Positions 56,424 through 64,000 of a DNA stretch of 64,000 nt are shown here, piece after piece (the stretch's first letter is position 1; every line of letters starts with the position of its first letter). Source of the DNA: Acidobacteriota bacterium. Lineage in GTDB: Bacteria > Acidobacteriota > Blastocatellia > Pyrinomonadales > Pyrinomonadaceae. The stretch spans positions 1 through 64,000 of the forward strand of contig JAFAVK010000023.1 in assembly GCA_019242475.1 (NCBI GenBank), written 5' to 3'. The translations under genes were made by a program, and so were the position numbers. The notes under the pieces are model-generated. The model had not been told where the DNA came from and searched no databases. It saw only the letters and a list, made by a program, of their open reading frames with translations.

Positions 56424-57347
56424 ATGCGCCTTGTGAACGGAACGAGAGGGGTTTTCGCGGCCGCGGCGGCGGCCTTCGCGCTGGCGGCCGCCGGCTGCCA
56501 GTCGGCGACCGAGACGAGCAACGCGACGGTTAACGCCAACGCCAACGGCAACTCGACGGTCAACATCAACGGCTCGAACACCAACATGACGACCTCGACC
56601 GTGCAGACCAACACGGGACAGACCATCGAGGCCAAAGAGCCTGAGAAGTACACGGCCACGATGGTCGCCACGCTCGCCACCTCGGGCCAGCAGCAGGCGA
56701 AGGGCGAGGCCACGATCAAGGTCGCACGCAACGGCGCCGACCGCCGCTACTCCGTGACGGTGCCCATCCTCGGCGACCTGATCTTCCTCGACAAGGCCGA
56801 CAAGCGCTACGTCATCATCACGGGGCGCAAGCAGTACGCCGAGCTGACGCAGGAGCTGACCGGCGTCAACGTCGATCAGTTGCGCTCGATGACGCCGGGG
56901 CAACTCGTCGCCTTCGTCACGAAGCAGCAGGGCGTCCAGCAGGTCGGCGAGGAGACCTTCAACGGCCGCCAGGCGATCAAGTACCGCGCCACCGGCGGCA
57001 CGCAGACGCAGACCACCGCGGGCCAGGTCAAGGGCGAGACCTTCATCTACGTGGACAAGGACACGGGGCTCCCGCTGCGCATCGAGGGCTTCGGCCAGTC
57101 CACGGGGAACGTCCAGGGCGTGACGGGCGGCAACGTCGTCATCGAGACGCGCGACCTGAAGACCGACGTCAACCCGGCCGACTTCGAGATACCGCAGGGC
57201 TACAAGCAGCTCTCGCCCGAGGAGGTCAAGCAGCAGGTCGCGCAGCTCGGCCAACTGCTCCAGGGCGTGATGGCCTTCATCAACGCGCAGGCGGCGGCGA
57301 CCAGCCCTTCCCCCGCGGCGTCGCCGACGGCCACGCCCGGACGCTAA
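56424..57347 (+). CDS. lipoprotein with outer-membrane-lipoprotein-sorting-like fold
   Basis: 307 residues from ATG 56424, with GGGAGGAG upstream; TTG 56421 is an alternative. The lipobox is LAAAGC in GVFAAAAAAFALAAAGCQSA. An Asn/Thr-rich spacer (about 30-65) leads to a beta domain (YTATMVATLATSGQQQAKGE, ADRRYSVTVPILGDLIFLD, RYVIITGRKQYAEL, GETFIYVDKDTGLPLRIEGF) like the LolA/LppX or DUF4412 group that binds lipids. A Pro/Ala tail closes it. It is 10 bases from the next gene, so they form an operon. Confidence 0.75.
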   Translation: MRLVNGTRGVFAAAAAAFALAAAGCQSATETSNATVNANANGNSTVNINGSNTNMTTSTVQTNTGQTIEAKEPEKYTATMVATLATSGQQQAKGEATIKVARNGADRRYSVTVPILGDLIFLDKADKRYVIITGRKQYAELTQELTGVNVDQLRSMTPGQLVAFVTKQQGVQQVGEETFNGRQAIKYRATGGTQTQTTAGQVKGETFIYVDKDTGLPLRIEGFGQSTGNVQGVTGGNVVIETRDLKTDVNPADFEIPQGYKQLSPEEVKQQVAQLGQLLQGVMAFINAQAAATSPSPAASPTATPGR

Positions 57348-57357
57348 GGGGGCACGG

Positions 57358-58059
57358 ATGAAGTTCATTCTCACGCTCCTGCTCGGCGTGCTGCTGGGCG
57401 GCGCGGCCGCCTACTTCCTCTTCGTCGGCGCCCCGCGCACGGGCAAGTTGAAGGGCCAGCCCGTGCGCGCGCCCGACCCCGGCGGGCCGCCGCCGGGCAC
57501 GGCCGTCGTCGAGTTGGACGAGCAGTTCTTCGGCGCGCTGCTCGACTCCATCTTCCGCGACCTGAACAAGCCCGCCTTCCCGCCCGCCGCGGGCGAGGGC
57601 TGCCAGAACCAGGTGGTCGTCGAGCCCAACGCGGGCGACGTGAAGACGGGCGTGCTGATGCGCGAGGGCAAGGTCGTCGTGCCCCTCGCCTTCAGCGGCA
57701 CCTACAGCCTCCTCGGGAACTGCCAGAACCTGCGCGGCACGGCCGAGGCCAATCTCGACTTCCGCTTCGCCCCCGAGGAGCAGACGCTCTACGGGCAGTT
57801 GAACGTCGCGGGCGTCAACGTCGAAGGCATGTCGCCGGTGCTCAGCGGCTTCGTCACGGCCTTCGTCCAGGGCGCCATCAACCAGCGCGTCAACCCGCTC
57901 ATCCTGCTGCGCGGCCAACAACTGACCCTCAACATCCCCGTCCAGGCCGCCGGCGGCACCCTCCACGCACAGGCCCGCGAAGTCCACGAAGAGGCCAAGG
58001 ACGGCAGACTCCGCCTCCTCGTCACCTACGACTTCAAAGGCGCGAAGGGCGGGCAGTAA
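57358..58059 (+). CDS. membrane-anchored protein of unknown function
   Basis: 233 residues with a short N-terminal anchor (ILTLLLGVLLGGAAAYFLFV) and no lipobox. The outer part has four near-identical spaced cues: ELDEQFFGALLDSIFRDLNK, GCQNQVVVEPNAGDV, VVVPLAFSGTYSLLGNCQN and AEANLDFRFAPEEQTLYGQL, with two cysteines (GCQN, NCQN) that could form a disulfide. It resembles single-domain lipid-binding or BPI-like envelope proteins in strand pattern, but I cannot assign a family. It is cotranscribed with the preceding lipoprotein. Confidence 0.7.
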   Translation: MKFILTLLLGVLLGGAAAYFLFVGAPRTGKLKGQPVRAPDPGGPPPGTAVVELDEQFFGALLDSIFRDLNKPAFPPAAGEGCQNQVVVEPNAGDVKTGVLMREGKVVVPLAFSGTYSLLGNCQNLRGTAEANLDFRFAPEEQTLYGQLNVAGVNVEGMSPVLSGFVTAFVQGAINQRVNPLILLRGQQLTLNIPVQAAGGTLHAQAREVHEEAKDGRLRLLVTYDFKGAKGGQ

Positions 58060-58065
58060 AAACAG

Positions 58066-58114
58066 AGGGCGGAGGCGAAGACGGGGACGCGCCCTCCGTC
58101 TTCGTCTTCGCCCT
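58066..58114 (+). terminator. 19-bp hairpin after the membrane-anchored gene
   Basis: The arms 58066-58084 and 58096-58114 pair with two G-U wobbles around an 11-base loop. There is no T tract. Confidence 0.7.
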
Positions 58115-58166
58115 GTGATTCCCTGCGACATCCCCCGAGTCAGACCTTTCCCCTTCAAGGTTCGCG

Positions 58167-58709
58167 ATGACCCGTTCCGACCTGACCGACCGCATCATGG
58201 CCGTCTCGGCGGTCGTCGTCGCGCTGGCGTCTCTGGTGGTGGCGGTCTACGAGGCGCGCACCAACCGCGAGTACCAGAAGGTCTCGGTCTGGCCCTACGT
58301 CACGCAGTCGAACGCGTGGGTGCCCGGCGAGCCCTACACGCGCACCGTCTCGAACCTCGGCGTCGGCCCCGCGCTCGTCAAGTCCTTCCAGGTGGCCGTG
58401 GACGGCGAGCCCCGCCGCGACTGGGCCGAGGTGAGCCGCGCGCTCGCGGGGCAGCCGATTCCCGAACTCGTCTACTCCTCAGTCCGCGCCGGCTCCGTCC
58501 TGCTCCCCGACAAGCCCGTGCCCCTCGTCAAGATTCCGCCCGGCGAGTCCGCGCAGCGCTTCTGGGAGCAGGCGCAGACCCCGCGCCTCTCCATCCGCCT
58601 CTGCTACTGCTCCCTCTACGAAGACTGCTGGCTCACAGACACGCACGCCCCCGAGCCCACCCCCGTCGCCGCCTGCCGCCCCGACCCCGACAAAGAGTTC
58701 AACCAGTAA
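58167..58709 (+). CDS. single-span membrane protein of unknown function
   Basis: 180 residues. One span (IMAVSAVVVALASLVVAVYEA, residues 10-30) precedes a short basic segment and a beta-rich outer domain with two late cysteine pairs (LCYCSLYEDCW, ACRPD). NREYQKVSVWPYVT is reminiscent of small bacterial proteins found beside many unrelated genes. No function can be given. It ends 26 bases before a hairpin and then a 21-base repeat array. Confidence 0.65.
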   Translation: MTRSDLTDRIMAVSAVVVALASLVVAVYEARTNREYQKVSVWPYVTQSNAWVPGEPYTRTVSNLGVGPALVKSFQVAVDGEPRRDWAEVSRALAGQPIPELVYSSVRAGSVLLPDKPVPLVKIPPGESAQRFWEQAQTPRLSIRLCYCSLYEDCWLTDTHAPEPTPVAACRPDPDKEFNQ

Positions 58710-58734
58710 GACGACCAGACCCACAAAAGCCGAA

Positions 58735-58772
58735 GGGCGGAGTTCCGGGGACTAAACCCCCAAACTCCGCCC
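58735..58772 (+). terminator. hairpin after the single-span gene
   Basis: GGGCGGAGTT (58735-58744) pairs with AACTCCGCCC (58763-58772), with an inner GGGG/CCCC. It is followed by the 21-base array. Confidence 0.8.
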
Positions 58773-58812
58773 TCGACTTATCCGCACACACTTTACGCCG
58801 CCGCCGGCGGTT

Positions 58813-59210
58813 GTCGAGACCCCTGAAGCGGGTGTAGAGCCGACTTCGGCCGCCGTAGAGACGGCATTTCCGTGTGTAGAGATGATTCCGGCGACTGTCG
58901 AGACGACTTCGACAGGTGTAGAGATGGCTCCGGCGCCTGTAGAGTTCATCCCGACAAGTGTAGAGATGGCTCCGACAACTGTAGGATTTATACAAACGCT
59001 TGCAGGATTAATAAAACTTATGCAAAGTGTACGCCGGCGGACGTAGAGACGGCCCCGGCAGGTGTGGAGATTGTTCCGGCGGCTGTAGAGATGACTTCGG
59101 CGGGTGTGGAGTCTATCCCGACGGCCGCAAAATACAGCCCCCCGATGCAAAAACGGCCCCCGCAGCGCGTAAAGTCGCCCCCGGCAGCGTCTAAAATCGC
59201 CCCGCCGCCG
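58813..59210. repeat. direct array of about nineteen 21-base units
   Basis: Units begin at 58813, 58834, 58855, 58876, 58897, 58918, 58939, 58960, 58981 and 59002, then 59022, 59043, 59064, 59085, 59106 and 59127, and continue more loosely to about 59210. The consensus is gtagagatggctccgacaact. A one-base slip occurs near 59022. It lies between convergent genes and fills the whole 510-base gap with the hairpin. No mirror half is seen, unlike the array at 44874. Confidence 0.95.
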
Positions 59211-59221
59211 TGAAAGTCCTC

Positions 59222-60763
59222 CTACTCGCCCGCGGGCGAGAGCCCTTCGATGGCGGGGCCGTTGAGGACGTGGCCGTCGGTGGGGTCGAAGCGGGAGCCG
59301 TGGCAGGGGCAGTCCCAGGACTTCTCTTTGTCGTTGAAGGCAACGACGCACCCCAGGTGGGTGCAGACGGCGGAGTGCTCGTGGAGCGCGCCCGCGTCGT
59401 CGCGGAAGAGGGCCACCTTGGAGAGGCCGCGGCGCATGATGGCGCCCGCGCCGGGGGCGACTTCGTCGGGCGAGGAGACTTCACCGCCGGTCAGGTAGTC
59501 TGCGTACTGCGCGGCGACGTTGAGATTCTCGCGCGCGTACTCGCCGCCCGCGCGTAAGGAAAGACGCGAGGGGTCGTAGAGGGTCGCCCAGGCGTTCTCG
59601 CGCCCGAGGATTAAGTCGCGGATCAGCATGCCGGCGATGGTGCCGTGCGTCATGCCGTTGCCGGAGTCGCCCGTCGCGATGTAGACGTTGTCGGCGTCGC
59701 CGGGGTTTCGGCCGATGTAGGCGAGGCCGTCCACGGGCTCCATCACCTGACCCGACCAGCGGTAGTCGAACGCCTCGACCGCGGGGAAGCGTTCGCGCGT
59801 CCACTCTTCCAAACGTCTGAACCTTTCGTCGAAGTCCTCGGCCTGCCCCGTCTTGTGATCCTCGCCGCCGACGATGAGCACGTCATGGCCGCCCCCCGCG
59901 TCTTCGACCGACTGCAAGCGCACGTAGTGGTAAGGGTCTTCCGTGTCCCACAGGAGCATCCGCGGTACCGCGCCGCGGGCCACGCGCGCGCCGACGACGT
60001 AGGTGCGGTAGGGCGCCTGCTTGGTGTGGATGGAGACGAGGTCGTTGACCGGCGTGTTGGTGGCGACGACGACCGCGCCCGCCGTGACGACGTGCCCGCC
60101 CGAGGTCGTGACGCGCGCCGTCTTGCCGTCGCCCTCGATCTTGTCCGCGTGGGTCTGTGTGTGCAGGCGCCCGCCGAGGCTCGTGAAGGCGCGCGCGAGG
60201 CCACTCATGTACTTGAGGATGTGGAACTGCCCCTGGTACGGGAAGCGGAGCGCGGCGCCGAAGTCGTAACCGTCGTAAGGGAGGCGCTCGACGTACTCGA
60301 TCTCGGTCAACCCGCAGCGGTGAGCGGCGCGCAGCTCATGGCCTAGTTGTTCGGTGGACTGGCCCGGGCCGACGAAGAGGTAGCCGTCCAGGCGCTCGAA
60401 GTCACAGTCTATCCCCTCGCGCTCGACGATCTCTTCGATCTGGTCAACGGCCGCGGTGTGGCTCTCGGCGGCGAGCCGCGCGCCGTGCGCGCCGTGCAGG
60501 CGCTCCAGGTCGAAGTAGCGGTCGTCCAAAGCGTTGACGAGGTGCGCGGTCGTGCGCGCCGTCTCGCCGCCCGCCAACGGGCCGTCGTCCAACACGACGA
60601 CCGAACGCCCCTCGCGCGCGAGCAGGTAGGCGACGGTCAGCCCCGCAATCCCCGCGCCCACGACGCACACGTCCGCGCTCGCCTCGTGTGCGAGCTGCCC
60701 GAACTCGGGTACGTCGCCCGTCGCCATCCACACGGAAGTCGTCCGCCCCGAATCGCTCTCCAT
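59222..60763 (-). CDS. FAD-dependent oxidoreductase with C-terminal Rieske 2Fe-2S domain
   Basis: 513 residues. The DAO-type FAD domain has [20 protein letters not shown] (about 32-51), [20 protein letters not shown] and [20 protein letters not shown] near the end of the domain. The C-terminal Rieske module has C467-x-H469 (CTHLGC) and C485-x-x-H488 (CPCHG), plus the two extra cysteines of the b6f-type disulfide. Similar fusions are called gamma-glutamylputrescine oxidase-like or Rieske/DAO proteins and oxidise amines; the substrate is unknown. It is monocistronic and starts far from its neighbours. Confidence 0.92.
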   Translation of the reverse strand: MESDSGRTTSVWMATGDVPEFGQLAHEASADVCVVGAGIAGLTVAYLLAREGRSVVVLDDGPLAGGETARTTAHLVNALDDRYFDLERLHGAHGARLAAESHTAAVDQIEEIVEREGIDCDFERLDGYLFVGPGQSTEQLGHELRAAHRCGLTEIEYVERLPYDGYDFGAALRFPYQGQFHILKYMSGLARAFTSLGGRLHTQTHADKIEGDGKTARVTTSGGHVVTAGAVVVATNTPVNDLVSIHTKQAPYRTYVVGARVARGAVPRMLLWDTEDPYHYVRLQSVEDAGGGHDVLIVGGEDHKTGQAEDFDERFRRLEEWTRERFPAVEAFDYRWSGQVMEPVDGLAYIGRNPGDADNVYIATGDSGNGMTHGTIAGMLIRDLILGRENAWATLYDPSRLSLRAGGEYARENLNVAAQYADYLTGGEVSSPDEVAPGAGAIMRRGLSKVALFRDDAGALHEHSAVCTHLGCVVAFNDKEKSWDCPCHGSRFDPTDGHVLNGPAIEGLSPAGE

Positions 60764-60882
60764 AGCTTCCCCCTCGCGAGTTCTCTTTCAGTTGTCGGCT
60801 TTGGACAGAACTTAGCACCGTCCCGCCCGCGCCGCAAACAATCTCCGCGGCGTTAAAGGCGGTTCGGGGTTGGAACAGAAAG

Positions 60883-60936
60883 GCGAGCGGGGAGGGTGAC
60901 ACCGTGCTTTCGTACGGCGTCACCCTCCCCGCTCGC
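60883..60936. terminator. 18-bp hairpin between divergent and convergent neighbours
   Basis: The arms 60883-60900 and 60919-60936 are perfectly complementary, and an inner CCGT/ACGG extends the stem. It follows the GlsB-type gene stop on the minus strand (stop at 60961). Confidence 0.8.
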
Positions 60937-60960
60937 TACCGCCCGAAAATTGTTTCTCCG

Positions 60961-61230
60961 TTAAGCGCGCAGGCTTTGGCCGCGGATGAGGCGGTAGCCC
61001 GCCAGCAGGATGATGGCGCCGATGACGGCGAACACCATGCTTATGATCGTGCCCGGCCCGTTGTCCCCGTGGTAGAACAGCGCGCGGCCGATGAAGCCGC
61101 CCACGAGGGAGCCGGCGATGCCGAGCAGGATCGTGACGATGGCGCCGCCCGGGTCGCGCCCGGGCATGATGGCCTTCGCGATGATTCCCGCGATCAAGCC
61201 GAAGACGATCCAACCGATAATCGCAAACAT
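60961..61230 (-). CDS. GlsB/YeaQ/YmgE family stress-response membrane protein
   Basis: 89 residues from ATG 61230, with AGGAGGAAGAG upstream. The family pattern is clear: IIGWIVFGLIAGIIAKAIMPG, DPGGAIVTILLGIAGSLVGG, FIGRALF and ISMVFAVIGAIILLAGYRLI, giving three spans. These small inner-membrane proteins are induced by acid, salt or stationary-phase stress; their mechanism is unknown. It is monocistronic. Confidence 0.95.
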   Translation of the reverse strand: MFAIIGWIVFGLIAGIIAKAIMPGRDPGGAIVTILLGIAGSLVGGFIGRALFYHGDNGPGTIISMVFAVIGAIILLAGYRLIRGQSLRA

Positions 61231-61476
61231 CTCTTCCTCCTCCGACAGTAAAGGGTCTGTCCTACGCGCCCGCGGCCTTGAGAACCAAAGACGCGCGTAC
61301 CGTTTTGTATCTGCGTCAGTACGACGTTTTAGAAGGGAAGCAAGTGCCGCGCCGCGGCAGACTGCGCCGCGGAAGGCGAGGACTTTCAGGCGGTCGGCTT
61401 GTCCTGCCGCGCCGCCGCGCGCGCGGCGGCGCCGAAACAATACACCCCGCGCGGAGGGGTTTCAAATTCTACGCGG

Positions 61477-61818
61477 TTAAGTCTGCGGCCCCTGGCCCGC
61501 ACCTTGGCCGCCCCGGACGATGTCAATCAGCGCGTCGAGCCTCCGGTCGGTGTGCGCCTGTGACGCGGCGAGTTCTCTGAGCGCCGCCTGCGTCCGCGCG
61601 TGCTCCTCCTGCATCCGCGTGTGCGACTCCGTGAGTCCGACCAGTGCGTTGCCGATGTGCTCTATCTGCCGCGCCGTGTTCTCCTGAATTCCCTCAATCC
61701 GGGCCATGCGCTCCTCATGCTCGGCCATGCGCTCCTTGGCCTTCTCCATATCGATGCTGAACTGCGCTTGGTGTTCGAGGATGAACTGCATCAAGCGCTC
61801 CATCTCTTCAGGGATCAT
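61477..61818 (-). CDS. coiled-coil protein of unknown function
   Basis: 113 residues, almost entirely helical with heptad hydrophobics: MEKAKERMAEHEERMARIE, NTARQIEHIGNALVGL, MQEEHARTQAALRELAAS and RRLDALIDIVRGG. No signal, span or cysteine. It probably forms a long homo-oligomeric coiled coil. Its start has AGGA nearby on the minus strand. Function unknown. Confidence 0.7.
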   Translation of the reverse strand: MIPEEMERLMQFILEHQAQFSIDMEKAKERMAEHEERMARIEGIQENTARQIEHIGNALVGLTESHTRMQEEHARTQAALRELAASQAHTDRRLDALIDIVRGGQGAGQGPQT

Positions 61819-61957
61819 GTCCGTGCCGTCCTTTCTTCGACGAAGATGTGTACTGCGTCCCCCTGGTCAACGGGCAGCGGACATCGCAAAGGGCTTCTGC
61901 TCCGTCTCGAATTATTCACCCTTGTACACATTTCAGCCCCGCGAGGGAAGGGCCGGC

Positions 61958-62512
61958 TTATCTTTTCGTCCCCTTCTTCGCCGCGCCTTTCTTCGCCGCG
62001 CCTTTTTTGGCGGCACCTTTCCGCGCGCCCTTCTTCGCGAGCCGTTTGGGCTTGGGGCGTTCGGCGTGCGCGGCGCGGAGGTAGGCGTCGAGGTCGAGGC
62101 CGAAGAGTTCTTTGACCTTGGCGGAGATGGTCGGGAGCACGACCTCGGCGAAGCCGGACAACTCCGCGACGACGTGCTCGCCGGTGGTGACGGTCTTGCG
62201 GCGGCCGCGGGGGCGCGGCTCCTCCTTCTCGTCGAAGGCGCGCGCGATGCCGAAGCCGACGAGGATGCCGACCGAGACGGCGCCCGCGCCCCAGACCAGG
62301 GGGTTGCGCTCGAACTCCGTCCGCCAGTCGAGCACCTCGCCGACGCCCTCCTTCACGCTCTCGACCGTCTCGCGCACCTCCTCATACTGGTGCGTGACGA
62401 CCGACTTGATCTCGGCGACCGTCTCGCTGATCGACTCGCGCGCCTCCTCCATCTGCTGCCGCAGCGCGGCCTTGCTCTCGGGCTCCGCGGCGTCCACACG
62501 CTTCCTGCTCAT
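61958..62512 (-). CDS. membrane-associated helical protein with histone-like basic tail
   Basis: 184 residues from ATG 62512 (MSRKRVDAAEPESKAALRQQ). The N-terminal half is amphipathic helix of the YqjD/ElaB kind (RESISETVAEIKSVVTHQYE), followed by one hydrophobic span (LVWGAGAVSVGILVGFGIA, about 75-95). The tail ends KKGARKGAAKKGAAKKG and GAAKKGTKR, a repeat like H1 or HU-type DNA-binding tails. It could tether nucleoid to membrane or act as a ribosome-associated stress protein. The combination is inference from composition. Confidence 0.75.
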   Translation of the reverse strand: MSRKRVDAAEPESKAALRQQMEEARESISETVAEIKSVVTHQYEEVRETVESVKEGVGEVLDWRTEFERNPLVWGAGAVSVGILVGFGIARAFDEKEEPRPRGRRKTVTTGEHVVAELSGFAEVVLPTISAKVKELFGLDLDAYLRAAHAERPKPKRLAKKGARKGAAKKGAAKKGAAKKGTKR

Positions 62513-62772
62513 CGGCCGTCCCTCGTCCGTCGGGATGAAATAACTTCGGGGCCGAGTATAGCAACTTTCGGCCGGCCGCGGACGAGAGCAGAACGCTTTA
62601 CAGCACGCGGCCGCGGAAGTATCTTTAAACCGGACGACTCCCCTGAACATGCAGCCGAACCGAAGCGAGAGGCACCGGTACGTCGCGACGGCCGCGACGG
62701 CTCCTTGAGATTTACGCCAACTCGCGGACAAACCCTTGCGCTAGGTTTGAGCAAACAAGGAGGAGTAAGAAC

Positions 62773-63300
62773 ATGGAGAGTAGAGCCAAGGCCCTCGGGC
62801 ACCCGATCCACCAGATGCTGATCCCGTTCCCGTTCGGGCTGCTCGCCACCGCGGTCATCTTCGACATCGTCTACCTGCTCGTGTCGAACCCTTCGACGGC
62901 CGACACGCTCGCGACGGTCGCCTTCTGGATGATCGCGGCGGGGATCGTCGGCGGCCTCGTCGCCGCGCCCTTCGGCCTCATCGACTACCTCGCCATCCCC
63001 TCGGGGACGCGCGCCAAGTCGGTGGGCCTGCTGCACGGGGTCGGCAACGTCTTCGTGCTGGTCTTGTTCGCCTTGAGCCTGTGGGTGCGCTACAACGCGC
63101 CGACCGCGGCGCACCGCCCGACGACGGCCGCGCTCGTCGCCTCGTTCGTCGCCTTCGTGCTGGCGGGCGCGACGGGCTGGCTCGGCGGCGAGCTGGTTGA
63201 CCGCCTCGGCGTCGGCGTGGACGACGGCGCGCACCTCGACGCGCCCAACTCGCTCACCACCAGCTCGGCGCACGGCGACGCGCACGGGAACGTGCTGTAA
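62773..63300 (+). CDS. DUF2231 family membrane protein
   Basis: 175 residues, with AAGGAGGAG about 9 bases before the ATG. It opens KALGHPIHQMLIPFPFGLL, the DUF2231 signature (GHPIHP-like), and has four spans (TAVIFDIVYLLV, VAFWMIAAGIVGGLVAAPFG, VGNVFVLVLFALSLWV, LVASFVAFVLAGATGWLGG). Members are of unknown function, often beside cytochromes or heme proteins. The C-terminal 30 residues are a hydrophilic tail with HGDAHGN. It is followed by a heptamer repeat. Confidence 0.93.
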   Translation: MESRAKALGHPIHQMLIPFPFGLLATAVIFDIVYLLVSNPSTADTLATVAFWMIAAGIVGGLVAAPFGLIDYLAIPSGTRAKSVGLLHGVGNVFVLVLFALSLWVRYNAPTAAHRPTTAALVASFVAFVLAGATGWLGGELVDRLGVGVDDGAHLDAPNSLTTSSAHGDAHGNVL

Positions 63301-63302
63301 AG

Positions 63303-63384
63303 GTAATGATGAATGATGAGTGATGAATGATGAATATCGCCGTGTCGGGTTATTCATCATTCATCACTCATCATTCATCACTTG
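63303..63384. repeat. heptamer inverted repeat, gatgaat family, copy 4
   Basis: Perfect arms of about 31 bases repeat tgatgaa/tgatgag words around a 16-base spacer. It starts within 6 bases of the DUF2231 stop and ends 13 bases before the next start. Confidence 0.95.
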
Positions 63385-63396
63385 AAAGGTTTCTGA

Positions 63397-64000
63397 ATGA
63401 GCAACCCGACGAAGCGGCCCGAGGTGGTCGTCATCACGGGGGCGAGCGCGGGCGTGGGGCGCGCGTGCGTGCGCGAGTTCGCGCGGCGCGGGGCGCACGT
63501 CGCGCTGGTCGCGCGCGGGCTCGACGGGCTCGAAGGCGCGCGCCGCGAGGTCGAGCGCGCGGGCGGGCGGGCGCTCGTGCTGCCTCTGGACGTGGCGGAC
63601 GCCGACGCCGTCGAGCACGCGGCCGAAGTGACCGAGCGCGAGCTGGGGCCGATTGACGTGTGGGTCAACAACGCGATGCTCTCGGTCTTCTCGCCCGTCT
63701 CGAAGATGAGGCCCGAGGAGTACAGGCGCGTGACCGAGGTCACGTACCTCGGCTACGTCTACGGCACGCTCGCGGCGCTCCGGCGGATGCGGCCGCGCGA
63801 CCGCGGCTGCATCGTCCAGGTCGGCTCGGCGCTCGCCTACCGCGGCATCCCTTTGCAGTCGGCCTACTGCGCGGCGAAGCACGCCGTCCAGGGCTTCATG
63901 GACTCCCTGCACGCGGAGCTGATTCACGACGGCTCGAACGTGCGCGTGACGATGGTGCAGCTGCCGGCGGTCAACACGCCGCAGTTCGATTGGGTGAAGT
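63397..64000 (+). CDS. short-chain dehydrogenase/reductase, N-terminal part (cut by window edge)
   Basis: The frame is open from ATG 63397 to the end of the window (201 codons). The Rossmann motif VVVITGASAGVGRACVREFA (about 9-28) has TGASAGVG, and the catalytic set is present: VNNAM, VQVGSALAYRG with the serine, and YCAAKHAVQG giving YxxxK. It reduces or oxidises an unknown carbonyl substrate with NADP(H). Sequence continues past 64000. It is preceded by a heptamer hairpin. Confidence 0.93.
   Translation, partial: MSNPTKRPEVVVITGASAGVGRACVREFARRGAHVALVARGLDGLEGARREVERAGGRALVLPLDVADADAVEHAAEVTERELGPIDVWVNNAMLSVFSPVSKMRPEEYRRVTEVTYLGYVYGTLAALRRMRPRDRGCIVQVGSALAYRGIPLQSAYCAAKHAVQGFMDSLHAELIHDGSNVRVTMVQLPAVNTPQFDWVK

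Noticed and set aside
58699..59351. Open frames through the second 21-base array on both strands
   Set aside because: Same reason: open by periodicity, no start signals, and stops appear where the phase slips at 59022-59042.

Overview
The window is GC-rich, gene-dense bacterial chromosome. Several things point to Acidobacteriota, most likely Blastocatellia: a long Oar-like TonB-dependent receptor with a carboxypeptidase-regulatory N-terminus, two large Ser/Thr kinases with TPR tails, MacB-type permeases without an ATPase, a BlaI/M56 pair ending in a TonB domain, DUF885 and DUF72 proteins, and an ergothioneine pathway. This is inference from gene content; there is no rRNA or other phylogenetic marker. 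Both edges cut genes (serA at the left, an SDR oxidoreductase at the right).

Layout. 1-1.5 kb: serine biosynthesis (serA end, serC). 1.6-13.7 kb: a DUF4062-STAND ATPase, secreted propeller and M28 peptidase genes, an RRM protein, a TPR kinase and a FAD protein. 13.8-14.7 kb: a probable cyclic-di-GMP-I riboswitch with terminator ahead of a small secreted protein. 14.8-21.1 kb: an ergothioneine block in which egtD, egtA and an EgtUV-like ABC transporter form one minus-strand operon, divergent from egtB. 21.1-22.3 kb: a TIR-domain membrane protein. 22.5-27.7 kb: a tandemly duplicated pair of MacB-like permeases with a conserved leader. 27.8-34.1 kb: DUF885 lipoprotein, redox and small hypothetical genes. 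34.3-40.1 kb: a second TPR kinase with an internal duplication, a phosphatase, Bcp peroxiredoxin and a methyltransferase. 40.1-42.6 kb: BlaI/M56 signalling pair. 42.8-50.2 kb: a vitamin B12 uptake operon (TonB receptor, BtuF, BtuD, BtuC, adenosyltransferase) behind a cobalamin riboswitch and terminator. 50.3-64 kb: Oar-like receptor, methyltransferase, DUF72, lipoprotein, Rieske oxidoreductase, stress membrane proteins, a basic-tailed protein and an SDR.

The most unusual property lies between the genes. About nineteen spacers consist of tandem heptanucleotide words, mostly arranged as mirror-image arms around a short core. At least seven unrelated word families are used (gatgaat, aaaaggc, gtaaacc, cagtagt, ggggaga, aaatcgc and 21-base triples). 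The arrays often start at a stop codon or run into a start codon, and one roughly 60-base core recurs at three loci with different heptamer arms. I know of no named family that covers them; cyanobacterial STRR heptamer repeats are the nearest analogue I can name.

No tRNA, rRNA, CRISPR array, insertion sequence or prophage was recognised.
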